Part shown: piece after piece, positions 1-12,991 of the stretch
How positions within the stretch are numbered: position 1 is the stretch's first letter
How the letters are laid out: every line of letters begins with the position of its first letter
Assembly (NCBI RefSeq): GCF_021130785.1
Contig: NC_060214.1
Location: forward strand, 107,358,001 to 107,422,000
Length of the DNA stretch: 64,000 bases
Source: Homalodisca vitripennis
Lineage: Eukaryota; Arthropoda; Insecta; Hemiptera; Cicadellidae
Direction of reading: 5' to 3'
Position numbers and translations under genes: made by a program
The notes under the pieces: generated by a model
The model's input: only the letters and a program-made list of their open reading frames with translations
Told to the model about the DNA's origin: nothing
Database searches by the model: none

Positions 1-239
1 TAAATATTGCAGTTAAAGGTGAATTTTTACGTCAAATTTGAATTGTATTATCTGGATAGTAAAGTCTATGTTCAACAGTGATTGCAAAAACAGTTTAAAC
101 AAAATTTGTCGTTTCTCTTAAGCTTACTCTATGCTTTAAAACTATAAGTGTAATATATGTTTACAAAGAACAGCTGATTAAAAATTTGAAAAGACGTTAA
201 CATATGTTTGCTGCAATGCATTTCTTATGGGTATTTCTG

Positions 240-405
240 TAACCAGTGGGGCGGAATCCTGAATCGGGAAAGGGATGGGCATAGCTTATAAACCTTCTCC
301 GTGGAAAAATACATATACGTACAAATTTTCATCATGATCGGTCCAATAGTTCACGATTCCATAAAGGACAAACATACACACATTCATTTTTATATATATA
401 GATAG
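240..405 (+). mobile_element. LINE-like 3' tail fragment
   Basis: The stretch contains ..catcatgatcggtccaatag.. followed by a phrase of the type 'acaaacatacacacattcat' and ends in a TATATA(GA) run. Many insect non-LTR (RTE-like) elements have 3' tails with this wording (..ATCGGTCCA.TAGTT.. ACAAACA.. short A/T microsatellite). No ORF remains. Identification is from general resemblance only. Confidence 0.4.
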
Positions 406-3175
406 GAATGGCGGAAGCATGCAGATCTAGTTAGTAATCTGTGCTCTTAGGAACGACAGGAAATTAATCACAGTACCAATAATGAATGATCGCCGATTAT
501 GAACTTTGAAACCTTCATTAGAACCTTTAGAATTAGATAAGATTTTGTCTTCAGTGGTTGTATTCCTGGAACGGTCAACATTTCCATTTATTGAAGACTC
601 TTGGAGCAATTGAAAATTTTTTTAAATCGTACTAAATGGTAATAAAACAATACTTTTCCAAATGTATTTTTTGGGCGAGGCCTCTCGAAACCAAAGGTTT
701 CATCCAAAAATTAATAATTTTGAAAAGTATTGTTTTATTAATATTTAGCACTATTTCCATTTATGTTGAAAGGCATGCTGGGTCTTCTGTAATCTCATAC
801 CAAACCACTCAAGGTTTATGTGCATCCTATTATTTGATTGCGCCGTCAGTCATTTGTGATCAGGCGCCTCAAGAATGTTTGTCTGTGTTAGTAGGTTCTT
901 GCGTTTACGTGATACTTTATATGCTTTTCTTTCTCACCAATGCAGAGCAGCATCGAAGGTATGCTGCATTCCGCACTGATGGCCAAGGGGGATGGATGGA
1001 ATAGACACGTTACCCGACCACCATTCTTGTGAAATCGAGTAAATTATATTTCCGCAGAATAAGAAGCCTGGTTATTAACAATTCCAATGTTGGGGTTCCG
1101 TAAGGTTTGGGCCAAATAGTACACCCGGGCTATTTAAAAAAACGTTGGGATTATTATAAACGCCTATGTTTCAGTGAAATTTGCTATGGCCTTCAGAATC
1201 TAATTTGTACAGATGTAAGTGAAAGGATAATGATCCGAAATTATGAGCCCAGAAATTATTAGTAACATGTTTTTCCTCAAGGAAACTACTTTTAAAATAG
1301 ATGTATTACCTCAGTACATACAAATAACAGCCTAAACCTTGGTTTCCTCTCCCGCTGTCAATCATCTGGTCTTGTTGATTTCTCCTCCACGATTTCCGTA
1401 ATGACCAGTAATCAACAAGCCGATTACGGAGTTCAGGTGTGCTATTCCATTATAATACTCCAAGCTCACAATATGAGCTAGAAACAAACACATCGTGTTT
1501 GTGGTACTTTCCAGCAATACGTATCGGACAGTTTCAGTTTTTTAAATCTCTCAACTATGATTTTCTATTTTATTATTTTAATCGGTACTTCTATTGTTAT
1601 CACATTAACAGCCATAATCAATTACAGAACCCGTATTGATCAATTTCCAAATTAGATGTTTCTTTATATCAATTTACTAGGAAATTTTTAAATTCGAAAA
1701 TGTTTCGTCAATTTTGTAAACAGTACTATACACAGTATATGAATTATGGCTTGTGAGAAGGAATTCCAATTGTAAACAGATTAAGCTACCTTAAAATTAC
1801 CAAGAAAGTTATAAATTTCGGTTTCGTGTATTTATCGATTATGATTTGATTTAATAATCGATACTGATTCGGTTATTCATTCATTTATCGATTCTGTTTA
1901 AACTCGGTAATCGATTCTAATTAAAAATATCTACTATAGATTATTTGGAATATATGTTATATTTAGAAAACTGTTTAGACTATTCCAAATTTCTCACAGT
2001 TAGCTAATAAGGAAATAATTTAGATTTATTAGTTAATTAACTATCTTAACCTTTAATAATAATAATAATAATGACACGGTTATTATAATGTACAATTTAA
2101 ACACCACATTAAATGCAATAGGAATTGTACTTGAAAACCACTACTAACATTAGGGCAGCAATTACATTTTTTGCCCGTCTACAGTAAAAGCAACGGGGAA
2201 TGTACGATAGAAAAGTACAAAGTTTTTCTATTTAAGCCACACAATTCAATTAAAATCCCATTTGCCCAGGTCGACCTCGCGTGAATCCACAGCTATTGCC
2301 GTATTTGACACACTTTCAGTGCAGTTACAAGACTCGAACTGAGCAAAATAAATTTGCATGCGTCACGGTTTTTGCGGTACAGTTTGGTAATCATATTTTT
2401 GTACGGAAAAAATCAATCAAATTGTGTTAAACCTAATTACAAAAAAGAAAGCCATCTGCTGATGGCAAAATTGAAATTGAGAAATTCAATTTATTTTATT
2501 ATTTTAACTATAATAATAAAAACCATCGCGGTGGCGCAGTGCAGTGGTTATATTCTAATTTACCTTCACCCAAGAAGCAGTTTTACAGAAATCAACGTTA
2601 AGTTCGTAATGGGATCTGAAGAAATGCGAGGAAATAGCGGCCTTAACGTGGCGGGAATTTAATTTACCTTTCTCAAGTACAAATTGAACTCTTTGAAGTT
2701 ACAGTATTCAGCAGTCATTCAAAAGTCAGTAACATTCAACAGTTTTCTTTGGCTAAGTGAAACGTTTTTAAAATTAAATTTGATTCCTGCTTAAGTAAAT
2801 TTAACAGAATGTCTTCTTTGTTAAGAAATTCGATTATTTTGCACTTTGAGTAAATGTGAATCATTTACAAAAACTCAGTATTCTAAGCCGAAAAAATGAA
2901 ACACGACCATTGTAATAATTTCCCCTTTACCAAAATAGAAAAAATGTTTTTACTTCTTTTTGGATTTTCCTGTATTCTTATTTAAATGCACTTGCAATAC
3001 TTATAATGTTTACTCATAGTTTACCTTTTTCAAATTTTCAGAATAGAAGGAATTAGTGTGGCTATCAAATTGAACTTTTAATGTAAATTTTGAAAAAGGC
3101 TAAGGGTGTCATATTTTACCAGGCGAAGTTAGGGGTAAAAACTCATCTCTGACACTTTACTTGGAGGCCCAACGA
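406..3175. other. No supported gene; AT-rich flank
   Basis: A 122-codon open frame (636-1004, +) has two hydrophobic stretches but no recognisable family or splice context and is probably chance. Four ATCGAT motifs fall within 82 bp at 1834-1915. A short (aat)n run lies near 2055-2070. Nothing else is supported. Confidence 0.6.
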
Positions 3176-3183
3176 CTTAAAGG

Positions 3184-4250
3184 TAGGCTTGCCAGACGTC
3201 CCGGTTTGACCGGGACAGTCCCGGTTTTGAATTACGATCCCGGTGACCCGGCCGGTTCACTACGCGTCCCGGATTAATTGAAATTGGATCCTATCCTAGG
3301 CTCTTTTATTACGCAAACGCTGAAGCTCTTAAAAATCTAAAAAGAAATCTCACAGAAATGAAGGCGTCAAACTTTATCCCCATGACGGACAAAAGCAAAT
3401 AAATGCTTCTTGATGAACAAGATCGCATTCAAATTAAACAAGAATTTGATGGATTTTATGACAGATGCATCGCATATTTGAACCTTTGGGAGAATAGCTT
3501 TGGACACGCTGAGAAATTTTCCTGGGTAAATCTGGCCACACAAAATGTTCTTTCATGGGAAAATGTTGAACGTTCCGCTGAACTTATCAATGGAAGTCTT
3601 CCTAATCATGGCGATTTAAAAGTGAACGTTGACTTTTTGTTTGACGAAGTTGTTCTTGCCAAAGACTATTTTCAATCCATCTGGGAGAAGTGGACAGAGG
3701 AAGAAGCTCTAAGTGATAAGCGTATTCCAAGTGAAGAGAAAAGGTTGTTTTCTCACTTTAAAGAAAACCATATAACAGCAAACAACCTATTTAAAATTAT
3801 TGAGTACGTGTTCTGCATGCCGGGGACACAGCACCGGTTGAAAGGGTGTTCTCCTTGATGAACAATGTGTGGACTGAAGATCGTGGTTTGATGAAAGAGT
3901 CAACGGTAAAAGGCTTGATGAGTTGTAAAATTAACGTTGGCCTCAGCTGTGAAGAATGTAACACCAAAATAAAAAGCAAGAAAGAAGTCCTGAAAATGAT
4001 TTAGCCAACGAAAAATACAAGCAAAATGTAAAATCTTAATCTTAAACTTATTTTAATGTGTGTTTGTCTTTTGCCATGTTAACGAGAATAAAATTTATTC
4101 ATTTTCATTTATAAATTATAATATAATGTCTAATTTACTTGTTCCTGCATATACCTATATTTTTCCAGACCACAGCTCTTCTGATGGGCGGACCCCCCAG
4201 CCCCCCCCTTTTTTGTCCCGGTTGAGCCTTCAGAAAATCTGGCAAGCCTA
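3184..4250 (+). mobile_element. Internally deleted hAT transposon with intact ends
   Basis: Perfect 12-bp terminal inverted repeats (TAGGCTTGCCAG at 3184, CTGGCAAGCCTA ending at 4250) are flanked by an 8-bp target duplication, CTTAAAGG (3176-3183 and 4251-4258). The 8-bp duplication and the transposase remnant inside identify hAT. Subterminal CCCGG-rich repeats (cccggtttgaccgggac..) probably represent transposase binding sites. At 1067 bp it keeps only the last part of the transposase, so it is non-autonomous. The perfect ends and duplication suggest a fairly recent insertion. Confidence 0.85.
3403..4004 (+). pseudogene. hAT transposase C-terminal remnant with frameshift
   Basis: The open frame 3403-3858 ends in ..NNLFKIIEYVFCMPGTQHR. 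The segment ..IIEYVF.MPGT.. and the next frame from about 3830 (APVERVFSLMNNVWTEDRGL, running to TAG 4002-4004) together make the hATC dimerisation region, including the S/A-P-V-E-R-x-F-S signature. A one-base loss near 3829-3831 separates the two frames. The catalytic RNase H-like domain is missing. An in-frame stop just before 3403 shows decay upstream too. It cannot encode an active transposase. Confidence 0.8.
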
Positions 4251-4258
4251 CTTAAAGG

Positions 4259-4754
4259 TGACTTCAGAACCACCACCAATGGCCGGGTAGGCGGGCTGCT
4301 TGCAAGGACAGGTTAGAGGTCATCCATCCAAGCAGCAGCCACGCTCGACGCTGCTTGACTCGTTTATCTTTCACAAAGGGGGAGGACTAGCATTTAAAAT
4401 TTCATTTTTGGGTTTTCACAATATAGGGCGGTATCCCTTAAAAGTTTTGGCATACGTTAAAAGTTGATTCCATTTACGTAAGATCTTTCTCCTATATCTG
4501 TCATTCGAAATTTGTGGTAGGAACAAATTTTAACCACGTTGCATATAGTTATTGTAAAATATAAGGAGTAAAAAGCTGCGTTTTATACAGCCTAAATATA
4601 ATAGATACATTTATCACGCAGAATCTTTCGGCTGTAGTTGCCAAAGTATGAAAGTTTTCCTATTCTAACCAATCCTTCTGGGATTGTAGACATGCGGTTG
4701 TTGTGTCGACCCTATGCAGTAATATGGGGTTATAGGTCAATGGTGACCAGAGGG
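4259..4754. other. No gene seen
   Basis: Ordinary AT-rich sequence between the hAT element and the inverted repeat. No open frame, repeat or RNA feature is supported. Confidence 0.5.
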
Positions 4755-5697
4755 TCAAAATGCAAAATCTAAATGGCAGTGAATACTTAGGGCCAATAAT
4801 GATGAACAAATCCGGCCCGATAATTTTGGTCCTTTCGGATTAAAAAAAATTCAAATCCCCGGTTTACTTTTAATAAAAAGTTTCAGAAAAAGGTAAAAGT
4901 GTACAGGGAGAATAGTATTGTCAATTACATAGCCATATTTTTTACACCATTTGCCTTGAACGTATAGTGAAATTTTTAAATGACAGAGGAGGAATTTTGC
5001 AATATCGATCTCGTGTAACGCTCGCAGATCGACTATGAAGCGAGACCGCGGTCACATGGGAACTGGCGGTGGGTCCGGAAAGGAAATGGCGTTGCATTGG
5101 GAGCGGCGGCGCGGCCCGAACCAATGTACGAACAATGTGGGAATTACGGGTGAAACAGGGCGACACCGCGCCACACCCCTTTGTCACCGCGGTCCACAGT
5201 CCACTGTTCCTTTGTCCCCGAGAATTTTTCACTCTCGTAATACGTACACATAATCCTCTAGATCTTAGATCCAAATAAATGTCAAATACTTTTCTTTTAT
5301 TCAGTTTCAAAACTATTTTAATGCAACCTTTTGCCCCAATTGTTGAAGCTTTTTGCTTCAAATGTCCTTGCTACATCATCAGATATTATATTATCGAGAT
5401 CGATATTGCAAATTTCACTATCCGTTCAAAGCAAATGGTTACATAATATGGCTTATACTTAAAAACATTAAGAACTGTGGATATTCTCCCTGTACGCTTT
5501 TACATTTTTCTGAAACAACATACATTGTACGCGTACATCACAGAGACATTGCGATTCTGTATTCGCTTTAGAGAAGCTTCTTTAGATCAAATGCAAATGA
5601 TGAATGTTAATTTTTGTAATCCAAAAGTACCAAAATTATCAGGCCGGACCTGTTTATCATTTTGCTCTCTCTGTCAATTAGATTTTTCATTTTGACT
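4755..5697. mobile_element. Large inverted-repeat (fold-back) element
   Basis: A left arm (about 4755-5015) matches the reverse complement of a right arm (about 5390-5697). Paired landmarks include gtcaaaatg..aaaatcta, ccggcc.gataattttggt, gtacagggagaat and gatagtgaaattt..gcaatatcgatctcg. Divergence looks substantial, with indels. The 375-bp spacer is strikingly GC-rich (5015-5260) and contains overlapping open frames on both strands that look like chance products of composition. No terminal duplication was established. A fold-back DNA transposon or a tail-to-tail insertion are both possible. Confidence 0.7.
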
Positions 5698-5699
5698 AT

Positions 5700-8600
5700 G
5701 TCTGATGATTCATTATTTTACAATTACAAAAACCGCTTTTCTCATACATTGTGTAAGGCATTCGTTAATATACCCTTAACTGAAACTTTCACGTGATGTA
5801 GAAAAATGCGACCCAGTAAAATGTTTTTCTTTGATTATTCGAAGCCTTCAAGAGAGTGTTATCTCGTATTGCTGTGTAACTTTTGAGAGGTGTCAGATTA
5901 AACATTTCTGTCATCTCCTTGCCATCCTTTAGTTTGTAAAAAAAGCCGAAAAGTTTAAATCATAAGTCACGAAAACGAAGGAAATGTGCGCAAACTTTAG
6001 CGTCTAACACCCTGCTTTCCGGAAAGTTTATATAAATAGGACATTTAATTCCTAACTGTAATTGTATCTTGAACATCTCGAAAACAAACAAGGTACACTC
6101 GTAATCTCTGCAAACATTCATTTCAATAATATATTACGTAGCATGTTTACTATTTAATACTTTTCAGTTGTGGAGTGAATAATATATCAAAATGGAGGTC
6201 CTTTGACCTGAAATTATTCCCGCAGGGGCCTTCCCTACAATATTCGTATTATTGTCCTCTTTATTGTGCGCCAACAAATGTTTCCTTCCTCGGATGAAGT
6301 GCGATTTTGTCCACTGCTGTAATTTTACAATGTTACATTTTCGATTAATTACAATTTAGTTATTTAAAAGCGTTTGTATAATAAGACTTTTATTTTTGGT
6401 AGAAAATGTAATAAATTTCTGCTTTATATTCTTTGCAAAATAGCTTTATGGTCCAATATGGTGGTTCGCTAAATATTTTGCGAATTTCAATTGTTAGAAA
6501 TTTGGTTTCATTGCATTGCTTATCATGTCCATGAAATTAGTTGGTTTCCTTAATTGATGGGGTTGAAATTGCGTTTATAATTTTATAACTAAAAGTGGAA
6601 ATCAAAATCTACAATAGTTAGTTTAAGAAATGTAGGGGTTCTGTGAAGAGAAACAAGGATTCATTACGTCTTGTGTTTTATGATGAAGCAATACATGGAA
6701 TAAAAACAATTAATAACTGGTACTCAGTGGAAAGTTTGCGATGTTTAAAACAAACTTGAACTCCAAAACGTGGCCCTGTTAATTAACGTGATCGCTTCTC
6801 TGTTTCCACTCCACTTAGTGTGTCCAGGCAATGGCAAAATTAAAATGGCAAAGTTAGTTAGCCAGTGGACGCCAAATTACGCATCGAAAGGGGTGTTTAA
6901 TGAAGTATAATTTAGATGAAATCGTTTTACGTTTTGTACATTTCCAGAACTTCCAACATCCGTGGAAAGTACATTCATGGAAACGATTAAGTAGTTCTTA
7001 ATACAAAAATTCTTTAATATTTTATTTGCATTACATTTAATACAAATTATATTACATTATATTTTATTGCACCTTATACATTCAAACATTTTTTTTATTT
7101 GCAGAAGGACCCCCCCAGGCTCTTCGTCGAAACAGTGAGTAGTCAAAAAATTAAGCCTAACACTCTAAATTAATTTAGTCAAAATTAATATCTAATTATT
7201 AAACCATGATAAAATGCACAGAGGCTAGGAACTTATTGTTCTGTCGCAGTGGTGGCAGATCTTCAGCTTGTACTCTGATTATTGAAACCAGACAAATTCC
7301 CCTGATTCTGAAAAAGATCAAATAGAGGGGGCAAGTACACATTTCGGAAAAAATATCAGTCGCTTCAAAATTAATGGCTGCGAAGACTTCGTAAACGGTA
7401 GATGCAAAATACTATTTCAAATTCAAACTATCTCTCTGTGGCAACGAGTACAATATTGCTATTCAACCAACTAAAATAACGAAATTTCGAGTATTATATA
7501 TCAGATTGTTCATTTGTTACGTTTGGATGGTGCATATATATATATATATATATATACAATTTTTTTTTAGAAATCAAAATTTTCTATCATTCAAGTTGCC
7601 TCATTTATTTAAAGATTAGTGTATAATCCGATGCATACAGACAAATTGATAATTTTGTTACCTAGAATCGGTGAAGAACGGTGAAATGAAATTATTCAAA
7701 TACACAATAAATGGTAATTTCTCGAACCATTTTTACGTATAAATGTAGTTTTTATGTTTACAGTATTATGGAGGTGCATGTATTGTTGAAAATTATTTAT
7801 TCCCTTTCATGATTACAACTGATAAAAGACATGTATTATTAATTTTGGTTGGTAGGCTCCTTAATAAATTAGAGATGTAGTTGTAGAATAAGATTTGTAT
7901 GTCAGTATAATCAGTACAAATGGTTATAGAAACAACCTCACATTAGATTTTTGCTGTGTCACAAACAATACAATAGGTGCAAATCTTAACAAATTAAGAA
8001 TTTTATAGTGCTCTAAAAGTGTTAACAGTTATTTTTCCTGTTTAAACCCAACCCTATGCGGAAGAGAGGCTTAAAGTGTAGCCTCTTTCTTGGAATTTAG
8101 TCTCAGAAGCATATTTAAGAGAAATTCGTTTTCGGTTGATGGGAAAATGATTACATTTAATACAATAAATGTATTTATTGCTTCTTGCAGTTACAATTCT
8201 GTAAGTTCATTAGTGAGTATTTATTGGAAAACGTTTATTTTATGTTTGCTTTGATACCAAAGAGTAGTAAATGCCAGTTGAATAAAAATAGATCTCTAAA
8301 TTGGTGAAAAGCTGAAAACTAAAAAAAAATACAAGATGAAAATAGATTAACGTCCGGAAGTGTGCAGTTAGAACCGATATCCTCCTTCCGGGGTGTTCCA
8401 ACTGCGGCTATGAAATGATTCTTAAGTTGCATGTGAATAGCTTTTTTACAGTCTCGTCAAAAATCGCTTATTTGCTTTTCATCTATAAAACGAGATAATT
8501 TCACCCTGATTGCTTTTCAATCTCTCAGCGAATCGAATTTATTCTCATAATCGTGCTTTTTAAGAAGGAAAATATTTTACCTCCACCAAGAACGTTGCAT

Positions 8601-9764
8601 TTGTAAAACATAGATTGTTAAGATTACAAATTGCGACACTAAAAATTGTGAATATTTTGAAAAATTTAAAGATTCGATACCGAGTATTGCACAGGCCTCT
8701 ACAAACGTACTGGTTACTGTTTTGTACTTAATCGCTGTTTTTCGGTGAAGTGCAGCTCTCATCAATGAAAATATCCTTTCCAATTGGATAGCAACTTAGT
8801 TATCCATTCGATTGTTGTTTACTTTCGTCTCTGTTCTGTTATTTCTGCGTTTTGGCAATGTTTTATCTCGAGAAAGATTGTGTAACTAGTTTGTTTGTAA
8901 TGTTCCTGACATCAGAAGGAAGGCTTGCAGGAAGAACACAAATGATAAGCCCAATAACCATTCGCGTATAGAAAGGTATAGTGTTCTTTCTATGTAATAC
9001 AGAAAACGCTAAAAGGCGTATTCAGGCGCGATTACAAATACAGTAGAGAACATGCCAGCGCTTCACAGGAACCTCTGGGGACAGCGGAGCGTGCATTTCC
9101 CATTTGGGAATTTCTATTGTGTTCATCATCATAACAATCTGCTGGATATGAAAACACGACCGTTAATTTATACAGGGCTGTTCACGTACAACCGATGAGA
9201 ATGTATGGATTAGGGCTTTTTCGATATTGCAGCATGAATGGAAATAGCATTTGAAACCGTGGCGAGATAGGTAATTAACGTGATAATATATTTCACGCGG
9301 ATTTAACTCTGTACTCACAGTCCTCCAGAGAATGTCCATAGAGATGAGCTGATATTTGTATTAACACGGATAGTAATACTCGTAATCAGTGTACTCGCGT
9401 GTGTTGACAATTTTAGCAATTTTTCAACAGATTTTTTAAATTTGGAAATGAATATCCCTGTCTGGTTTACCTTAGTTAAGGTTGTTAGTCGGAAAAATCA
9501 GATCAAGGGACTTCTGATTATAAAATACCTAATTTTAAGAAGATCATAGTTTGAAAATAGGTTTTATTGTTGAAGGAACATTAAGTATCCTATTAAATGG
9601 GTGTCTAGTTCAAATATCAGTAGACCAAATCAGTTTATTTTGTAACCGATACAAAAATTTAATGTAGATCTCGTGTTGTTAGACTTGTTGCAAAATGTTC
9701 CATAAAAAGTAAATAACACCGGTGGTTCTAGATATTAATAATTAATTATATTGGATTTTAAATC
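5700..9764. other. No supported gene; AT-rich sequence with a (TA)n tract
   Basis: There is a (TA)n run at 7534-7556. A 68-codon minus-strand open frame at 8577-8783 has no recognisable features. No splice-linked exon or RNA gene is supported. Confidence 0.5.
7534..7556. repeat. (TA)n microsatellite
   Basis: About 11 AT units. Confidence 0.95.
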
Positions 9765-10425
9765 ATTGATACAGGACTGCAGTCTAACAAAACTTGTGAA
9801 CCAATACAATGTACTCTGCTCCTGGTCCATAGTCATAACAATTCCGTCATAGTATGCAACTTCTGAACCACAGCTAACAAAACATGAGAACCAATACGGT
9901 TTACTCTGCTCCTGATTCATATTCAAGAAAATTCCGGTTATAGTATGCAACTTCTAAACCACAGTTAACAAATCGTAAGAGCCAATGCAATTTACTCTGC
10001 TCCTGATCCATAGTCAAGAAAGTTCCGTTTTAGTATGCAACTTCTGAACAAAAGTTAACAAAACATGAGAGCCAATACGATTTACTCTGCTCCTGATCCA
10101 TAGTCAAGAAAATTCCGTTATACTATGCAACTTCTGAACCACAGTTAACAAATCGTAAGAGCCAATGCAATTTACTCTGCTCCTGATTCATAGTAAAGAA
10201 AATTCCGTTTTAGTATGCAACTTCTGAACAAAAGTTAACAAAACATGAGAGCCAATACGATTTACTCTGCTCCTGATCCATAGTCAAGAAAATTCCGTTA
10301 TACTATGCAACTTCTGAACCACAGTTAACAACACATGAGAGCTAATATGATTTACTCTGCTCCTGATGCAGTGAGGGAAATTCCGTTATAGTATGCAACT
10401 TAGGATTCATAGTCAACAAAATACC
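9765..10425. repeat. 90-bp minisatellite with 180-bp higher-order period
   Basis: About seven copies of a roughly 90-bp unit carry the core tactctgctcctgat.cata and tatgcaacttctgaac. Starts fall near 9787, 9877, 9967, 10057, 10147, 10237 and 10327. Stretches 180 bp apart are nearly identical (line 10021-10080 against 10201-10260; 10081-10140 and 10261-10320 appear identical), so the recent amplification unit was a dimer. The end copies are degenerate. Confidence 0.95.
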
Positions 10426-12955
10426 AGTACGGTATGCTGATCCTGATCGATAATACAATAACACTTGAGGTCCAATAAGGTGTTTAACGTTTTGGCAATG
10501 CACTTATATTACATCAACGCTCTCTGCGAAAGAAAAGTTTTTCTACCAAGCTTATATGATTTCTTGTAAGTCTTAGGGAGTATATAACATGGCAAGATAA
10601 TTCATCCAAAGCTGAAATCGGTTGTTATTGAAAATGCACGCTGTCTAGCGGCAAACAAAAGAAACTGTGATTATAAATGTTACAGAAAACATATGCATTT
10701 TGTTCTATTGAATGAATTCCGACAATATTTTAAAATAAGCATCATTTTAAAGTTTAATTGATCAAAACAAGGTCATTACTAGATCCACATAGATTACTAC
10801 TACAGCTATAGACAGAAGATTTAGCATGGTGGTTTTATCTATAAGGCGCTGCACAGAACTTGCTTTAATGCACAAAATTTCAGTCGCGCTGTCATCAAAT
10901 GAATTTATGAAGGAGTTTTCTCTTTAAAGTTAAAGGCCTATCTTAATTATCTCATTTTTAAATTTCCACACTAAAGTGGTTATTCGTATTATGGACGATA
11001 GGCTTTTTGTTTGGTAAACGACTTAAGTAATATTTTGTCAGCTATAATTTTTACACACTGCATTCAAATTCATTTGCCGATTTTATTTTGTAATTTTTAT
11101 GACTTCTGTTCAGTATTGGTGTCACAAATCATGTACGGAGATACTCGATATAAATTTTCGTCATTTTGCACATTTTTCTTTTTTGTGTATTTTTTTATCT
11201 TTTCTTACAAAAAATAATGTCTTTATCAATAATGCATTTATAATCGTGGCTATCGTTAATTTGTTATTATCTGGATGATTTTACTACAAATTATAAGTAT
11301 ATAATTTGATTTTTTGTTTTTTTTTTACGCGAATACGTTTTTTAATAATTTTTCAGCTGGTAGTGCAATTTCTTCCCGGCTATTATCCTCTGGACCCTGA
11401 GCAAGACTAAGGGAGTAAACCACTATGTATGCCAGTCGCGTCAGGTTGTGATCGGAATACGTATTGACCACCATCCACTTCATTTCCATAGTCCCGAGTC
11501 GCTTAGCTCGCTTCCGGTGGCGCACGGCCGCGGACTTCAGAATTATACCTCGTCCAGTGAACTTCCGAAATGTTGTCCAAGCAGAGGTGGACTTGTCTTT
11601 GACGGCAGAAGGCTGGAATATTTTAAACGCGGTTTGAATACAAGGTAGTTTTGTTTTATACAACCCAGATCGAGATCGAGAAAGAGACTTTGCAGTTGAA
11701 AAATGTAATTATAATTCAAAAAATAAACTAAAAAAGTATTTTTAGGGAAATCTTCAAAGGTAGGTACGACGATAAGTGTGTTTCTTTTTATTGTAATCAC
11801 AGAAAGTTATTAGTTTCCGTGTTCGGTATTATTTGTGTTGTTGAAGGAAGAAGTGTTTTTGTAGGATGTTACAAATAAATCACATGTTTAACAGTTAGAT
11901 GCTTGATAGTGTTTATTAGTGGACCCTGACTGGGGAAGAGTTAAATTTATGATAATGCCTAACGTATGCTGGAGGGGGTTAAGAGTTGAACGTGACACTA
12001 ATAAATGCATTTATCTCACAAATAAATGGCCAGTTCAAGACAATCTGTGTCTGTTTGTCACTGGATTAAAGTTGAGTAACTTCTATGCGCTTCTCGTTTT
12101 CAGAAATCGTTCAGAACATTTGAAACGCGTGACGATAAAGATCAAATGTTACCTGTAATATTTTATCACAAAATATGTCTCTTCTTTGAAGACAACCACT
12201 TTTGAAATTTATAAAACAAAAAATGTTATCATATATAAATAGTTTAATCGTATTTAAATGTCAGAATCATCCGTAACAAATTTCGGATCACAACTGTATA
12301 AGGTATTAGACTCATTTAGTGTGTCTAACAAAGGATTTATGAACTTCCGCGTGACGTCCAATGTTTGTCAGATCAGAAAAATACGATTTCCGCTTCTAGG
12401 TTTAATTGGCCAGTATATCCGTTGGTAGGCGCATTCAAAAGTACTACATAATTCGGTTTTACCCAATTGTTGGCGAATTGCAGGACGAAAAGCAGGAAGC
12501 TGCGGTCGATAAAAGCCTTTTCATTCCACCCCGTTCTTCATTTTCCTCTTTCCCCCCTTCCTTCCCTTTATATTTCCATTGATTAAAACTCATAACTTTT
12601 GAATTAAAATCAAATTCTGAACGTATTTCTGACTTGAAGCTTTGATTTATCTTTAGGAACAAACTTTTGTATTAATTCAAATACGAATTCCCTTGTGTTT
12701 ACATTTCTAGTTGAATACAACGGATACTGGATACAGTATCCATAACAACAGAATAGTTTTCGAAAATTATGCATTCTACAACGGTATCACACACTTGCCC
12801 ATGTTATGACTACAAGAGTCCTTACAGAAAGTGCTAAGGTCCTAACCTGCCATATCTATAACTCAGAACCTATAGCTATGAGTAGACCTGTGAACATCGT
12901 CTATCGTTATATAAAGTTCAGTATATTCGCAGATATATATGTGAACATATATATC

Positions 12956-12991
<36 letters not shown>

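Noticed and set aside
636..1004. 122-codon open frame with two hydrophobic stretches
   Set aside because: No splice context, relatives or regulatory signals seen; a frame of this length can arise by chance in 64 kb.
4942..5361. 139-codon minus-strand frame and overlapping plus-strand frames
   Set aside because: They lie across the GC-rich spacer and one arm of an inverted repeat; no family resemblance.
11325..11663. 112-codon minus-strand frame
   Set aside because: Basic, featureless product with no family recognised and no splice or promoter support.
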